The notes under the pieces are model-generated. The model had not been told where the DNA came from and ran no database searches. It was given only the letters and a program-made list of their open reading frames with translations. Position numbers and translations under genes: made by a program. Below are positions 24,459 through 33,176 of a stretch of 64,000 nt of DNA, piece by piece; the first letter of the stretch is position 1, and the number at the start of each line of letters is the position of its first letter. Location of the stretch: assembly GCF_001693485.1 (NCBI RefSeq), contig NZ_MAXC01000004.1, forward strand, positions 62,001-126,000, read 5' to 3'. The stretch comes from Bradyrhizobium sp. LMTR 3 (GTDB lineage: Bacteria > Pseudomonadota > Alphaproteobacteria > Rhizobiales > Xanthobacteraceae).

Positions 24459-25376
24459 ATGCCATATCTTAACGTCCAGTTAACCAATGCAAGACTGCAT
24501 CGAACCGTCAGCGCGTGGCTGGTCGGGTTGTCGATCGCGTCAGCATTGACGGTTCTCGGCGGCAATGCGGCGCAGGCGCAAACCCAACCCCGCACCGCCG
24601 TCGAGGCGGCCCCGCAGGCGGTGCCCGGCTTCTGGGACCCGCGGCGGCGCCCGGACCGGCCCGACATGTCGCGCCTCACGGTGATCCGGTTCCTGACCGA
24701 GACCGATTACCCGCCGTTCAACTTTACCGGTCCCGACGGCAATCCCGCCGGCTTCAACGTCGATCTGGCGCGCGCGCTGTGCGACGAGATCAAGATTTCC
24801 TGTACCATCCAGATGCGCCGGTTCGAGACGCTGGTCGATGCCATCACCAGCAACCGCGGCGACGCCATTATCGCTTCCATGGCTGTGACGCCGGCCCTGC
24901 GCGCAAGGCTCGACTTCACCGATCCCTATTACCGCGCGCCGGCGCGCTTCGTGTCGCGGCGCGATGCCGTGATGCCGGAGATCCGTCCGGAATACCTCGA
25001 AGGCAAGAAGGTCGGCGTCATCGCCGGTACTTCGCACGAAGCCTATCTGAAGGCGATGTTCACCGACGCCGAGATCAAGTCCTACCCGAACGACGATGCG
25101 TTGCGGCTGGCGCTCAGGCGGAGCGAGGTCGACTTCATCTTCGGCGATGCGATCTCGCTGGCGTTCTGGATCAACGGCACCGATTCCGCCGAATGCTGCG
25201 CCTTTTCCGGCGGGCCCTTCGTCGAGAGCCGCTATTTCGGCGAAGGCATCGGGATTGCGGTGCGCAAGGGCAATGATCTGCTGCGGACGTCGCTGAACTG
25301 GGCGCTGTTCCGGATCTGGGAAAAAGGCCGCTTCACCGATCTGTGGCTGCGGTATTTTTCGATCAGTCCGTTTTGA
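24459..25376 (+). CDS. amino-acid ABC transporter-type periplasmic binding protein (SBP family 3)
   Basis: A 305-aa extracellular solute-binding protein with an N-terminal hydrophobic signal (residues 12-36, ending AAQAQ). The SBP_bac_3 fold follows: FLTETDYPPFNFTGPDGNPA, GFNVDLARALCDEI, then the recognition region ITSNRGDAIIASMAVTPALR. It continues with FTDPYYRAPARFV and GKKVGVIAGTSHEAYLKAMF. ATG 24459 was chosen over a TTG at 24450. There are no permease or ATPase genes next to it, so it is either an orphan binding protein or part of a sensory system. Confidence 0.88.
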   Translation: MPYLNVQLTNARLHRTVSAWLVGLSIASALTVLGGNAAQAQTQPRTAVEAAPQAVPGFWDPRRRPDRPDMSRLTVIRFLTETDYPPFNFTGPDGNPAGFNVDLARALCDEIKISCTIQMRRFETLVDAITSNRGDAIIASMAVTPALRARLDFTDPYYRAPARFVSRRDAVMPEIRPEYLEGKKVGVIAGTSHEAYLKAMFTDAEIKSYPNDDALRLALRRSEVDFIFGDAISLAFWINGTDSAECCAFSGGPFVESRYFGEGIGIAVRKGNDLLRTSLNWALFRIWEKGRFTDLWLRYFSISPF

Positions 25377-25382
25377 CGCGTA

Positions 25383-25457
25383 GTCATTCCGGGGCGCGAA
25401 GCGAACCCGGAATCTCGAGATTCCGGGTCTGGTGCTTACGCACCATCCCGGAATGAC
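25383..25457. repeat. palindromic repeat, GTCATTCCGGG family (copy 1)
   Basis: Opens with GTCATTCCGGGGCG and closes with CATCCCGGAATGAC, with an inner self-complementary AACCCGGAATCTCGAGATTCC. Related elements are at 45020-45138 and 62060-62160. It lies just after the binding-protein stop, in the 150-bp gap before lysS. Confidence 0.9.
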
Positions 25458-25474
25458 GGCTTTGCCGTCATTTT
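25454..25474 (+). terminator. probable rho-independent terminator
   Basis: TGACGGC and GCCGTCA form a 7-bp stem with a TTT loop, followed by TTTTGC. It immediately follows the palindromic repeat and would end the transcript of the binding-protein gene before lysS. Confidence 0.65.
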
Positions 25475-25526
25475 GCATTTTGCCGCGGAGGCGCTAGTTT
25501 CCGCGGCCTCTGGAGAGAACCTTTAA

Positions 25527-27173
25527 ATGTCCGTCATCGACCTTGCCGCCAGCCCGAGCGATTTGCGCGCGCTCGCCGAACAATCCAACGCCTGGCCGTT
25601 CGAGCAGGCCAAGGCCATTGTCGCGCGGCTGAAGAAGAACCCGAAGGACGAGGTACTGTTCGAGACCGGCTACGGTCCCTCGGGCCTGCCGCATATCGGC
25701 ACCTTCGGCGAGGTCGCGCGCACCACCATGGTCCGCCACGCCTTTCGCGTGCTGACCGAGGACAAGATCAAGACCCGGCTGCTCGCGTTCTCCGACGACA
25801 TGGACGGCCTGCGCAAGGTGCCGGACAATGTGCCGAAAAAGGAGCTGCTGGAAGAGCATCTAGGCAAGCCTTTGACTCAGGTGCCCGATCCCTTTGGTGA
25901 ATATCCGAGCTTCGGCGCGCACAACAATGCGCGGCTGCGCAAGTTTCTCGATACTTTCGGCTTTGACTATGAGTTCGCGAGCTCGACCAACTATTATAAG
26001 TCTGGCAAGTTCGATGAGACGCTGTTGCGGATGCTGGAGCGTCTCGACGCCGTCATGAAGATCATGTTGCCGTCGCTTCGCGAGGAGCGCGCCGCGAGCT
26101 ACTCGCCGTTCCTCCCGATCTGCCCGCGTACCGGTGTGGTTCTGCAGGTTCCGATTGTGGACCACGACGTTAAGAACGGCACGGTTTCCTACATTGATCC
26201 TGGAACGATTGCAGGCGAGCGCGTCACGGTCCCCGTCACCGGCGGGCATTGCAAGCTGCAATGGAAGCCGGACTGGGCGATGCGCTGGTTCGCCCTTGGC
26301 GTCGACTACGAAATGGCCGGCAAGGACCTGATAGACTCCGTGAAGTTGTCGGGCAAGATCTGCTCGGCGCTCGGCGGCACGCCGCCGGAGGGCTTCAATT
26401 ACGAGCTGTTCCTCGACGAAAAGGGCCAGAAGATTTCGAAGTCGAAGGGCAACGGGCTCACCATCGACGAATGGCTGCGTTACGCCTCGCCGGAATCGCT
26501 GTCGCTGTTCATGTACCGCGAGCCGAAGGCGGCGAAGCGGCTCTATTTCGACGTGATCCCGCGCAACGTCGACGACTACCAGCAATTCCTCGACGGCTTC
26601 ACGCGGCAGGATGCCAAGCAGCAGCTCGTCAATCCGGTCTGGCACATCCATTCCGGCAAGCCGCCGAAGGCGGATATGCCTGTCACCTTCCAGCTTCTGC
26701 TGACCTTGGTGTCGTCGTCGAATGCGGAGAACGCCGAAACGCTGTGGGGTTTTATCGGCCGCTATCGTCCGGGCGTCACGCCGCAGACGCACCCGAAGCT
26801 GGACGCGATGGTTGGCTACGCCATCAACTACTATCGCGACTTCGTGGCGCCGACCAAGAAGTTCCGCGAGCCGACCGACAGCGAGCGCGCCGCGCTGCAG
26901 GATCTGCGCGACGCGCTGTCGCAATTGCCGGCGGGGTCGAGCGCCGAGGACATCCAGAACGTGGTCTATGAGATCGGCCGCCGCGAACCGTTCCTCGATC
27001 AGGTGAAAAAGGGCAAGGACGGCCGGCCCGGTGTCTCCCTCGACTGGTTCAACATGCTCTATCAGGTGCTGCTCGGCCAGGAGAAGGGCCCGCGGTTCGG
27101 CTCGTTCGTCGCGGTGTACGGCATTGGGAATGCGGTGAATATGATCGACGGCGCGCTCGCAAGGAGTGCGTAG
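25527..27173 (+). CDS. lysS: lysine--tRNA ligase, class I
   Basis: Charges tRNA-Lys with lysine in the cytoplasm. The 548-aa protein is of the archaeal-type class I form that alphaproteobacteria use in place of the usual class II enzyme. It has the HIGH-type motif [14 protein letters not shown] (residues 50-63), the KMSKS-type motif [11 protein letters not shown] (about 299-309) and the class I LysRS C-terminal helical domain. ATG 25527 has a GGAGAG ribosome site 9 nt upstream. Some groups call this gene lysK. It is a single-gene unit with a repeat and terminator upstream; a GTCGTCCC/GGGACGAC dyad (27182-27208) lies just after the stop. Confidence 0.96.
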   Translation: MSVIDLAASPSDLRALAEQSNAWPFEQAKAIVARLKKNPKDEVLFETGYGPSGLPHIGTFGEVARTTMVRHAFRVLTEDKIKTRLLAFSDDMDGLRKVPDNVPKKELLEEHLGKPLTQVPDPFGEYPSFGAHNNARLRKFLDTFGFDYEFASSTNYYKSGKFDETLLRMLERLDAVMKIMLPSLREERAASYSPFLPICPRTGVVLQVPIVDHDVKNGTVSYIDPGTIAGERVTVPVTGGHCKLQWKPDWAMRWFALGVDYEMAGKDLIDSVKLSGKICSALGGTPPEGFNYELFLDEKGQKISKSKGNGLTIDEWLRYASPESLSLFMYREPKAAKRLYFDVIPRNVDDYQQFLDGFTRQDAKQQLVNPVWHIHSGKPPKADMPVTFQLLLTLVSSSNAENAETLWGFIGRYRPGVTPQTHPKLDAMVGYAINYYRDFVAPTKKFREPTDSERAALQDLRDALSQLPAGSSAEDIQNVVYEIGRREPFLDQVKKGKDGRPGVSLDWFNMLYQVLLGQEKGPRFGSFVAVYGIGNAVNMIDGALARSA

Positions 27174-27368
27174 CTGTCTCGGTCGTCCCTGCTCAAGGCC
27201 GGGACGACACCGGAGGGCTTGGCTGCTGCCGCGGTCCCGCAAACCGGGATGGCAGGTCCGCTGCAATTTCAGCCATGGCGGCGCCGGATTGCGCTACACT
27301 ACTGTACATAACAGCCGTCAAAGCCTCCGCCGAGGGGCCAGCAAACAAGCGCATTAGGGAGAAAGCTC

Positions 27369-28151
27369 ATGCAGTTCAGGGTTTCGCCGAAGTCGCTCAG
27401 CGAGTACAGCGCCGAGGAATGGCAGGCGCGGGTCGATCTCGCGGCCGCGCACCGGCTGGCCTTCGTCCAGGGATTTTCCGAAGGCATCTTCAACCATCTG
27501 ACCTTCGTGGTGCCAGGCAAGAGCGACCGCTATTACCAGATCCCGTTCGGCACGCACTGGTCCGAGGTTGCCGCGTCCTGCTTCATGGAAGTCGGCATCG
27601 ATGACGGCGAGGTTAAAAGCGGCGAAGGCGAGGTGGAGCGGTCCTGCTATTGCATCCATGCGCCGATCCACAAGGCGCTGCCGCAGGCGAAGGCGGTGTT
27701 TCATACCCATATGCCGCACGCCAGCGCGCTGACGCGGCTCGAAGACCCCCGCATCAAGGAGATCGGCCAGACCGAGGTCGGACTGTCGGGCGCCATTGCC
27801 TATGACGACGAGTACACCGGTCCGGCGCTCGACCCAGCCGAAGGCGCGCGGCTTGCAAAAGTGATCGGCGACAAGACCGTGCTGTTCATGGCCAATCACG
27901 GCATCTCCACCGTCGGTGCCACCATCGCCGAAGCCTACGACAAGCTCTACTATGTCGAGCGTGCCGCGCAGGTGCAGATCTACGCGATGTGGACCGGCCA
28001 GAAGCTGAAGCAGTTGCCGGAGCAGGTCGTCGAGAAGACCCGGCGCGATTACATGGACGATCATCTCTACAAGGGCCCGACGCCTGCGCAGCGGCATTTC
28101 GATGCGCTGAAGCGAATGTTGGATCGGAAAGAGCCTGACTACGCGACGTAG
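27369..28151 (+). CDS. class II aldolase/adducin-family protein
   Basis: A 260-aa protein of the class II aldolase/adducin fold, zinc-dependent sugar-phosphate aldolases and related decarboxylases. Visible features are AHRLAFVQGFSEGIFNHLTFVV near the start, a metal-binding AVFHTHMPHASAL with the His-x-His pair, and a third His in FMANHGISTVG. This branch is mostly of unknown substrate. It starts at ATG 27369 with a GGGAG ribosome site. It stands alone between lysS and a convergent repressor gene; the 195-bp upstream gap shows no other gene. Confidence 0.9.
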   Translation: MQFRVSPKSLSEYSAEEWQARVDLAAAHRLAFVQGFSEGIFNHLTFVVPGKSDRYYQIPFGTHWSEVAASCFMEVGIDDGEVKSGEGEVERSCYCIHAPIHKALPQAKAVFHTHMPHASALTRLEDPRIKEIGQTEVGLSGAIAYDDEYTGPALDPAEGARLAKVIGDKTVLFMANHGISTVGATIAEAYDKLYYVERAAQVQIYAMWTGQKLKQLPEQVVEKTRRDYMDDHLYKGPTPAQRHFDALKRMLDRKEPDYAT

Positions 28152-28159
28152 GGCGTTTT

Positions 28160-28296
28160 CCCTTCTCCCCTTGTGGGAGAAGGTGGATCGCTGACGCGCA
28201 GCGGCAGCGAGACGGATGAGGGGTCTGTCTCCGCGGATGCAACCCCTCATCCGCCTTGCCTTCGGCAAGGCACCTTCTCCCACAAGGGGAGAAGGG
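28160..28296. repeat. palindromic repeat, CCCTTCTCCCC family (copy 1)
   Basis: CCCTTCTCCCCTTGTGGGAG at one end and CTCCCACAAGGGGAGAAGGG at the other form perfect 20-bp arms, continuing inward with GATGAGGGG / CCCCTCATC. It lies between two convergent genes and could serve as a bidirectional transcription barrier. Related elements are at 37155-37306 and 38671-38816. Confidence 0.93.
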
Positions 28297-28356
28297 AAGC
28301 GGAGCGGAGCTCGATCATCCAACCGCCCGGACAGCACGTCCGGCACGACACCGCCC

Positions 28357-29007
28357 CTACTGACTCGCCCACACGATCCTGGCGATCCAGGCGACGTCCT
28401 CGGCCTCAAGCGTGCGATCGGCATGCGCTGGATTGAGCGACTGCAGTTCCAGGGTCTTGGTGGTCCGGCGCTTCAATTCCTTGACCATCAGTTCGCCGTC
28501 TGACGTCTTGAGCACCACGCGGTCGCCGCGCCGGATCGGCGTGCCCGGCGACACCACGATGATATCGCCGTCGCGATAGATCGGCTTCATCGCGTCGCCC
28601 GAGATTTCCAGCGCGTAGGCATGCTCGTCCGTGGTCGACGGCAGCGCCATCTCGCCCCAGCCCTTGCCGGCAGGAAAGCCGGAATCGTCGAAATGGCCGC
28701 CGCCGGCTTGCGCCAGGGCGAGCAGCGGCACCGACTGCTGGCTGCGCGCGCCGTCCCCGATCAATTGCACGAAGGTCTCGATCGACGAATTGGTCGCGGC
28801 CAGCGCTTTGGAAACGGATTCCGTTGACGGCCAGCGTTCGCGGCCGTCGGCGGCTGTCCGCTTGGATTTGTTGAACGTGGTGGGATCGAGGCCGGCGCGC
28901 TTGGCAAGACCCGAGGGTGACATGCCGGCACGTTCCGCCAGCCGGTCGAGCGCGGTCCAGATCTGGCTGTGGGTCAAAATGCGTTGCGTCTTGGCCTGTC
29001 TGGCCAT
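28357..29007 (-). CDS. LexA/CI-like repressor with S24 fold but no catalytic serine
   Basis: A 216-aa DNA-binding protein. The N-terminal helix-turn-helix covers about residues 16-75 (LDRLAERAGMSPSGLAKRAG). A hinge with the LexA-type cleavage dipeptide Ala101-Gly102 follows, then an S24 peptidase fold with ISGDAMKPIYRDGDIIVV and RRGDRVVLKT. In active S24 proteins the first motif is S-G-D-S-M; here the nucleophile position is Ala139, while the general-base Lys167 is kept. Autocleavage is therefore not expected, and the domain probably serves for dimerisation. It is a single gene and no phage genes surround it, so a prophage origin is not indicated. Confidence 0.88.
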   Translation of the reverse strand: MARQAKTQRILTHSQIWTALDRLAERAGMSPSGLAKRAGLDPTTFNKSKRTAADGRERWPSTESVSKALAATNSSIETFVQLIGDGARSQQSVPLLALAQAGGGHFDDSGFPAGKGWGEMALPSTTDEHAYALEISGDAMKPIYRDGDIIVVSPGTPIRRGDRVVLKTSDGELMVKELKRRTTKTLELQSLNPAHADRTLEAEDVAWIARIVWASQ

Positions 29008-29192
29008 CGAAAATCCCTGAAGCGATCTAGGAATTATTGCCTCATTTGGCTGGTTCGCGCAATTCTTCCGGCCGAAGTCTGTGACCGCAGCGCTTGAGTT
29101 AGGCGCGAGCCGCCTTTACGGTCGGCCGCCAACCCGGCCATTTCCGGGAAAATCCCAAGAGACTCAACGACAAGCAGGAAGTCCGGAAAGCC

Positions 29193-29537
29193 GTGCCCAC
29201 GATCTATAAAATCACTCCCGCCTCGGCTTGGCGCGAGGCCGAACGGCGGGGCGTCTACCGGGGAAGTAGCGACGATCTGCGCGACGGCTTCATTCATTTT
29301 TCGACCGCGTCCCAGGTCGCCGAGACCGCGCGCAAACATTATTTCGGCCAGACCGGACTGTTCCTGGTCGCGGTCGACGCCGACGCGCTGGGGGATGCGT
29401 TGCGCTGGGAGCGTTCGCGCAACGACGAACTGTTTCCGCATCTCTACGGCGAACTCGATCTCGGCGCGGTGACCGGCATTCTCGACATGCGCGCGCGGTC
29501 CGATGGCACGCACGACATTCCGGAGCTACTCCCGTGA
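29193..29537 (+). CDS. DUF952-family protein
   Basis: A 114-aa protein of the DUF952 family: YKITPASAWREAERRGVYRG, then DGFIHFSTASQVAETA, ELFPHLYGELDLGAV. The fold resembles ADP-ribosyltransferase-like proteins but activity is unknown. It starts at GTG 29193 after a GGAAAG ribosome site, and its stop overlaps the pyrD start by 4 nt (GTGA), so the two are translationally coupled. Confidence 0.92.
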   Translation: MPTIYKITPASAWREAERRGVYRGSSDDLRDGFIHFSTASQVAETARKHYFGQTGLFLVAVDADALGDALRWERSRNDELFPHLYGELDLGAVTGILDMRARSDGTHDIPELLP

Positions 29538-30631
29538 TCCGCGCTTTCGACGCCTTCTCGCTGCCGCTGTTGCGCTGGTTCGATCCGGAGGACGCGCATC
29601 GCATGGCGATCCAGGGCCTGCGGCTACTGCCGTCGGTCAAGCCGCGCGCCGACGACCACAAACTGGCGGTACGCGCCTTCGGCCTGAATTTTCCCAATCC
29701 GATCGGCATGGCCGCGGGCTTCGACAAGAGCGCGGAAGTGCCCGACGCGCTGTTGCGGCTCGGTTTCGGCTTTGTCGAGATCGGCACGGTGACCCCGAAG
29801 CCGCAGGGCGGCAATCCGCGGCCGCGGCTGTTTCGGCTCGAGCGGGATGAAGCCGTGATCAACCGCATGGGCTTCAACAATGACGGCGCCGAAGCCGCAT
29901 TGCGCCGGCTGGCGGCGCGCGCCCACCATGGCGGCATTATCGGCGTCAATGTCGGGGCGAACAAGGATTCGTCCGACCGTGTGGCCGATTATGTCAAGCT
30001 GATCGAGACCTTTGCACCGGTCGCGAGCTATTTCACCGTCAACGTCTCCTCGCCGAACACGCCGGGCCTGCGCAATTTGCAGCAAGCGGCTGCGCTCGAC
30101 GAACTGCTCGCCAAGGTGATCGATGCGCGTGAACGGGTGCGGAAGAATGCCGGAGATTCGCCGGTGCTGCTGAAGATCGCGCCCGATCTCAGCCTCGCCG
30201 AACTCGACGACGTCGTGCACATCGCGCGCTCGCGCCGCGTCGACGGCATGATCGTAGCCAACACCACGCTGGCGCGCCCTTCGATCCTGCGCGAGCAGGC
30301 CCGTGCGAAGGAGCAGGGCGGACTGTCCGGACGACCGCTGTTTCGACTGTCGACCCGCATGGTGGCGGAGACCTATGTCCGCACCGAGGGCGCGTTTCCG
30401 TTGATCGGCGTCGGCGGCATCGATTCCGGCGGCGCGGCGCTGACCAAAATCCGCGCCGGCGCCAGCCTGATCCAGATCTATTCGTCGCTGGTCTACAAGG
30501 GACTTGGTCTCGTCGACGACATCAAAAACGATCTCGCCTCGACCTTGCTGCGCACGGGGCGTGATTCGCTGTCGGAGATCGTCGGTGCGGATGCAGCGAC
30601 GATCACGGCCGAGGACTGGCCGGTGAGGTGA
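29534..30631 (+). CDS. pyrD: quinone-dependent dihydroorotate dehydrogenase
   Basis: Oxidises dihydroorotate to orotate in pyrimidine synthesis, reducing membrane quinone. The 365-aa chain has the class 2 N-terminal amphipathic extension (FSLPLLRWFDPEDAHRMAIQ), absent from class 1 enzymes. It also has LNFPNPIGMAAGFDKSAEVP, the TVNVSSPNTPGLRNLQ active-site loop with the catalytic Ser, and the FMN-phosphate site GVGGIDSGGAAL. GTG start overlaps the DUF952 stop. It converges on the MATE gene, with 62 bp between the stops. Confidence 0.97.
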   Translation: MIRAFDAFSLPLLRWFDPEDAHRMAIQGLRLLPSVKPRADDHKLAVRAFGLNFPNPIGMAAGFDKSAEVPDALLRLGFGFVEIGTVTPKPQGGNPRPRLFRLERDEAVINRMGFNNDGAEAALRRLAARAHHGGIIGVNVGANKDSSDRVADYVKLIETFAPVASYFTVNVSSPNTPGLRNLQQAAALDELLAKVIDARERVRKNAGDSPVLLKIAPDLSLAELDDVVHIARSRRVDGMIVANTTLARPSILREQARAKEQGGLSGRPLFRLSTRMVAETYVRTEGAFPLIGVGGIDSGGAALTKIRAGASLIQIYSSLVYKGLGLVDDIKNDLASTLLRTGRDSLSEIVGADAATITAEDWPVR

Positions 30632-30693
30632 TCTCGTGCCCCGGATGGCTGAACGCGCTGATGGCGCCGCACCGCGTCCGGGACACGAACAGT

Positions 30694-32016
30694 CTAATCA
30701 AACGACTTCCTCAGCAGTGCCGGATACCGCAGCGCCTCTAGCCCACCGCGCGCGGCGTAATGGACCAGTAGCGCGCCCCACAGTCCGGCATTGCCAAACG
30801 AGCGCAGCGCAAACCACGCGGTGAGGAAGATCACGAGCGAAGCCACCATCAGATTGCGCATGTCGCGCGCCCAGGTGGCGCCGATGTAGATGCCATCAAA
30901 GGCAAAGGCGAACACGCCGAGCAACGGCGCAAAAATCACGAACGGCAAGTAGTCGCGCGCGATGCGCCGCACCTCCGCGCTTGCCGTCATCATGTCGACA
31001 AACGCAGGCCCGAACAGCAGGAAGCAGGCGGCGACCGCGAGCGCGAAGCCAAAGCCCCACATCACGACGAGCTTGACGGCGCCTGCGAAGGCCGCCTTGT
31101 CGCGCGCGCCATAGGCCCGGCCGCAGAGCTGCTCGGCGGCGTTGGCGAGGCCATCGAGGAAAAAGGCGCCGAACAGCAGAAAATTGTTGAGCACGGCATT
31201 GGCGGCGAGCGTTACGTCGCCGGCACGCGCGCCCTGTGCGGTGAAGAACAAAAACGCCGCGATCAGCGACGCGGTGCGGATCATGATGTCGCGGTTGACC
31301 GAGAGCATCGGCATCAGCTTGGCGGGATCGAACAGCATCGCACGGGAAACCGCGAGTTGCCCTTTCGAAAGCCGGCGGGCGATCAGCAATCCGAGGGTCA
31401 GGCCTGCGGCTTCCGCGATCAGCGCGGCGATTGCAGCGCCGGCAATTCCGAAGTCGAGCGCCAGCACCAGCACGACGGTTGCCGCCACGTTGATGAGATT
31501 GATCGTGATCTGCGTGCCGAGCGCCAGCTTGGCCCGGGCCTGTCCGACCAGCCATCCCAGCACCACATAATTGCCGAGCGCCAGCGGCGCCGACCAGATC
31601 CGGATCGCGAAGTACGTCTTTGCCGCGTGCGTAACGCTGTCGCTGCCGCCCATCACGCCCAGCAGAATAGTTGCCAACGGTATCTGCAGAGCGATCAGCA
31701 CCGCGCCGACCAGTGCCGCGACGATCAGCCCGCGGGCCAGGATGGCGCGCAGTTCCGACGTCTCGCCGGCGCCGAGCGATTGTGCCGTAAAGGCGACCGT
31801 GCTCATGCGCAGGAATCCGAACAGCCAGAACATGCAGTCGAACAGTACCGAGGCCAAGGCCACGCCGCCGAGCAGCGTGGCGTCGCCGAGCCGGCCGATC
31901 GCGGTGGTCGAGACGATTCCGATCAGCGGCGTGGTCAGGTTTGCAACCATCGCCGGACCCGCGATGGCAAACACCTGTGCCGTCGTGACTTTCGATGGAG
32001 CCAGGGGCGAATGCAT
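30694..32016 (-). CDS. MATE-family efflux transporter (DinF-like)
   Basis: A 440-aa multidrug/toxin exporter with about 12 transmembrane segments in two repeats. The first contains IAGPAMVANLTTPLIGIVST and GRLGDATLLGGVALAS; a central LADGxA-like region reads LDGLANAAEQLCGRAYGARD, typical of the DinF branch. Transport is expected to be driven by Na+ or H+; substrates are unknown. It starts 2 bp after the stop of the MBL hydrolase on the same strand, so the two form an operon. Confidence 0.93.
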   Translation of the reverse strand: MHSPLAPSKVTTAQVFAIAGPAMVANLTTPLIGIVSTTAIGRLGDATLLGGVALASVLFDCMFWLFGFLRMSTVAFTAQSLGAGETSELRAILARGLIVAALVGAVLIALQIPLATILLGVMGGSDSVTHAAKTYFAIRIWSAPLALGNYVVLGWLVGQARAKLALGTQITINLINVAATVVLVLALDFGIAGAAIAALIAEAAGLTLGLLIARRLSKGQLAVSRAMLFDPAKLMPMLSVNRDIMIRTASLIAAFLFFTAQGARAGDVTLAANAVLNNFLLFGAFFLDGLANAAEQLCGRAYGARDKAAFAGAVKLVVMWGFGFALAVAACFLLFGPAFVDMMTASAEVRRIARDYLPFVIFAPLLGVFAFAFDGIYIGATWARDMRNLMVASLVIFLTAWFALRSFGNAGLWGALLVHYAARGGLEALRYPALLRKSFD

Positions 32017-32018
32017 GC

Positions 32019-32753
32019 CTAGAGCTCGACAACCATGCCGTCATGGGCAGCAGTATAGGGCAGTTCGCCCAGCCGCCCGAGCATGTCGTCGCTCATATGC
32101 GTCAGCACCAGCCGTTTCGGGTTGATCTCGGGCAGATGCGCTGCGAGCGTTTTCAGGCTCAGATGGTTCTTGATGATCTTGTCAAAGTAATATGCCTCGG
32201 CGACGAACAGGTCGGCGTCGCGCCCCGCCGGGATCAGCGTCTCGGTCCACTCGGTGTCGGCGCTGTAGGCGATGACGCGGCCCTCCGCCTCGACGCGATA
32301 AGCCAGGAATGGCCCACCGGATTCGCCATGAACGACCGGATAGGGCGTGACCTTGACGTCGCCGAATGTGCGGCTTTGCTCCGGTTCAAGCGCGACAACC
32401 GAGAGATCAAAACGCTGCTTTGTCTTCGATGAATGCTCGAACAGCGCTTCCATCAGGCTGGCGAGTTTCGTCTCGATCCCATGCGGGCCGGCAATGACGA
32501 GCGGGCGCGAACGTCGCGTGAACTGCGCGTCCAGCAGCAGGAACGGCAGGCCGCCAAAATGATCGCCGTGGAAATGCGTGATCAGGATCAGATCGATCTC
32601 GTCGCGCGCAATGCCGAGCCGCTTCAGCGCCGGCAGCGACGACGCGCCGCAATCGATCAGGAAATTGACGTTGGCGCCCGTGACATGGAAGCAGGTGTTG
32701 TACCTGCCACCAGAGCCGAGCGCATCGCCGCAGCCGACAAATCGCAATTGCAT
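32019..32753 (-). CDS. MBL-fold metal-dependent hydrolase (RNase Z-like arrangement)
   Basis: A 244-aa metallo-beta-lactamase-fold protein: FVGCGDALGSGGRYNTCF at the start, the zinc motif LITHFHGDHFGGLPFL (H-x-H-x-D-H), and later YSADTEW and LTHMSDDML supplying further ligands. The layout resembles the RNase Z / AtsA-like group, but the long flexible arm of RNase Z is absent, so a small-molecule ester or phosphodiester substrate is more likely. It is directly upstream of the MATE exporter (2 bp gap). Confidence 0.9.
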   Translation of the reverse strand: MQLRFVGCGDALGSGGRYNTCFHVTGANVNFLIDCGASSLPALKRLGIARDEIDLILITHFHGDHFGGLPFLLLDAQFTRRSRPLVIAGPHGIETKLASLMEALFEHSSKTKQRFDLSVVALEPEQSRTFGDVKVTPYPVVHGESGGPFLAYRVEAEGRVIAYSADTEWTETLIPAGRDADLFVAEAYYFDKIIKNHLSLKTLAAHLPEINPKRLVLTHMSDDMLGRLGELPYTAAHDGMVVEL

Positions 32754-32777
32754 CGGCTGCCACCGCTCAACGAGTAA

Positions 32778-33080
32778 CTATCGCCCGCGCGGGGCGCCGA
32801 ACAGCCGCGACAGCAGCCAGATCGGGACCACGATCACAGCGCCGAGCAGGAAGTAGCGCCACAGCCAGTTGACGGCGTCGAAGCCGAGATCCCACAGCCG
32901 CTGAAACAGCATGCGGATGCTGTGCAGGATATTCCAGGGATCGAACCCGATCGCGGCGAGCACCACGCCGACCAGGATCGACAACAGGATCAGCCGAAAC
33001 GCCACCGACAGCGGCGAGCCGCCGAGAAAGCGATACAGGCCGTCATGGCTGGCCGGCAGGTCTCTGACGTCGTTGGGCAT
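32778..33080 (-). CDS. small two-helix membrane protein (DUF6460-like)
   Basis: A 100-aa protein from ATG 33080, which has a GGAGAAATCG ribosome site; a 24-residue upstream extension of the frame lacks one. It has two hydrophobic segments (VAFRLILLSILVGVVLAAIG and YFLLGAVIVVPIWLLSRLFG) flanking FDPWNILHSIRMLFQRLW. I recall this as DUF6460 in Rhizobiales. It lies between the ligase and MBL genes, all on the minus strand. Confidence 0.75.
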   Translation of the reverse strand: MPNDVRDLPASHDGLYRFLGGSPLSVAFRLILLSILVGVVLAAIGFDPWNILHSIRMLFQRLWDLGFDAVNWLWRYFLLGAVIVVPIWLLSRLFGAPRGR

Positions 33081-33176
33081 CGATTTCTCCTCGCGGGTCG
33101 TGCGCATTATAGGCACGGCGGGGCACATGGGGAACCCGTTCATGTCAGTCAATGGCCGCCATGCGCCTGCGGAATG

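Noticed and set aside
28357..29007. Prophage remnant suggested by the S24-like repressor
   Set aside because: No integrase, structural or lysis genes nearby; flanks are ordinary metabolic genes.
30637..30688. Possible terminator between pyrD and the MATE gene
   Set aside because: GTGCCCCGGA and TCCGGGACAC pair imperfectly over a long loop and no T-run follows on either strand.
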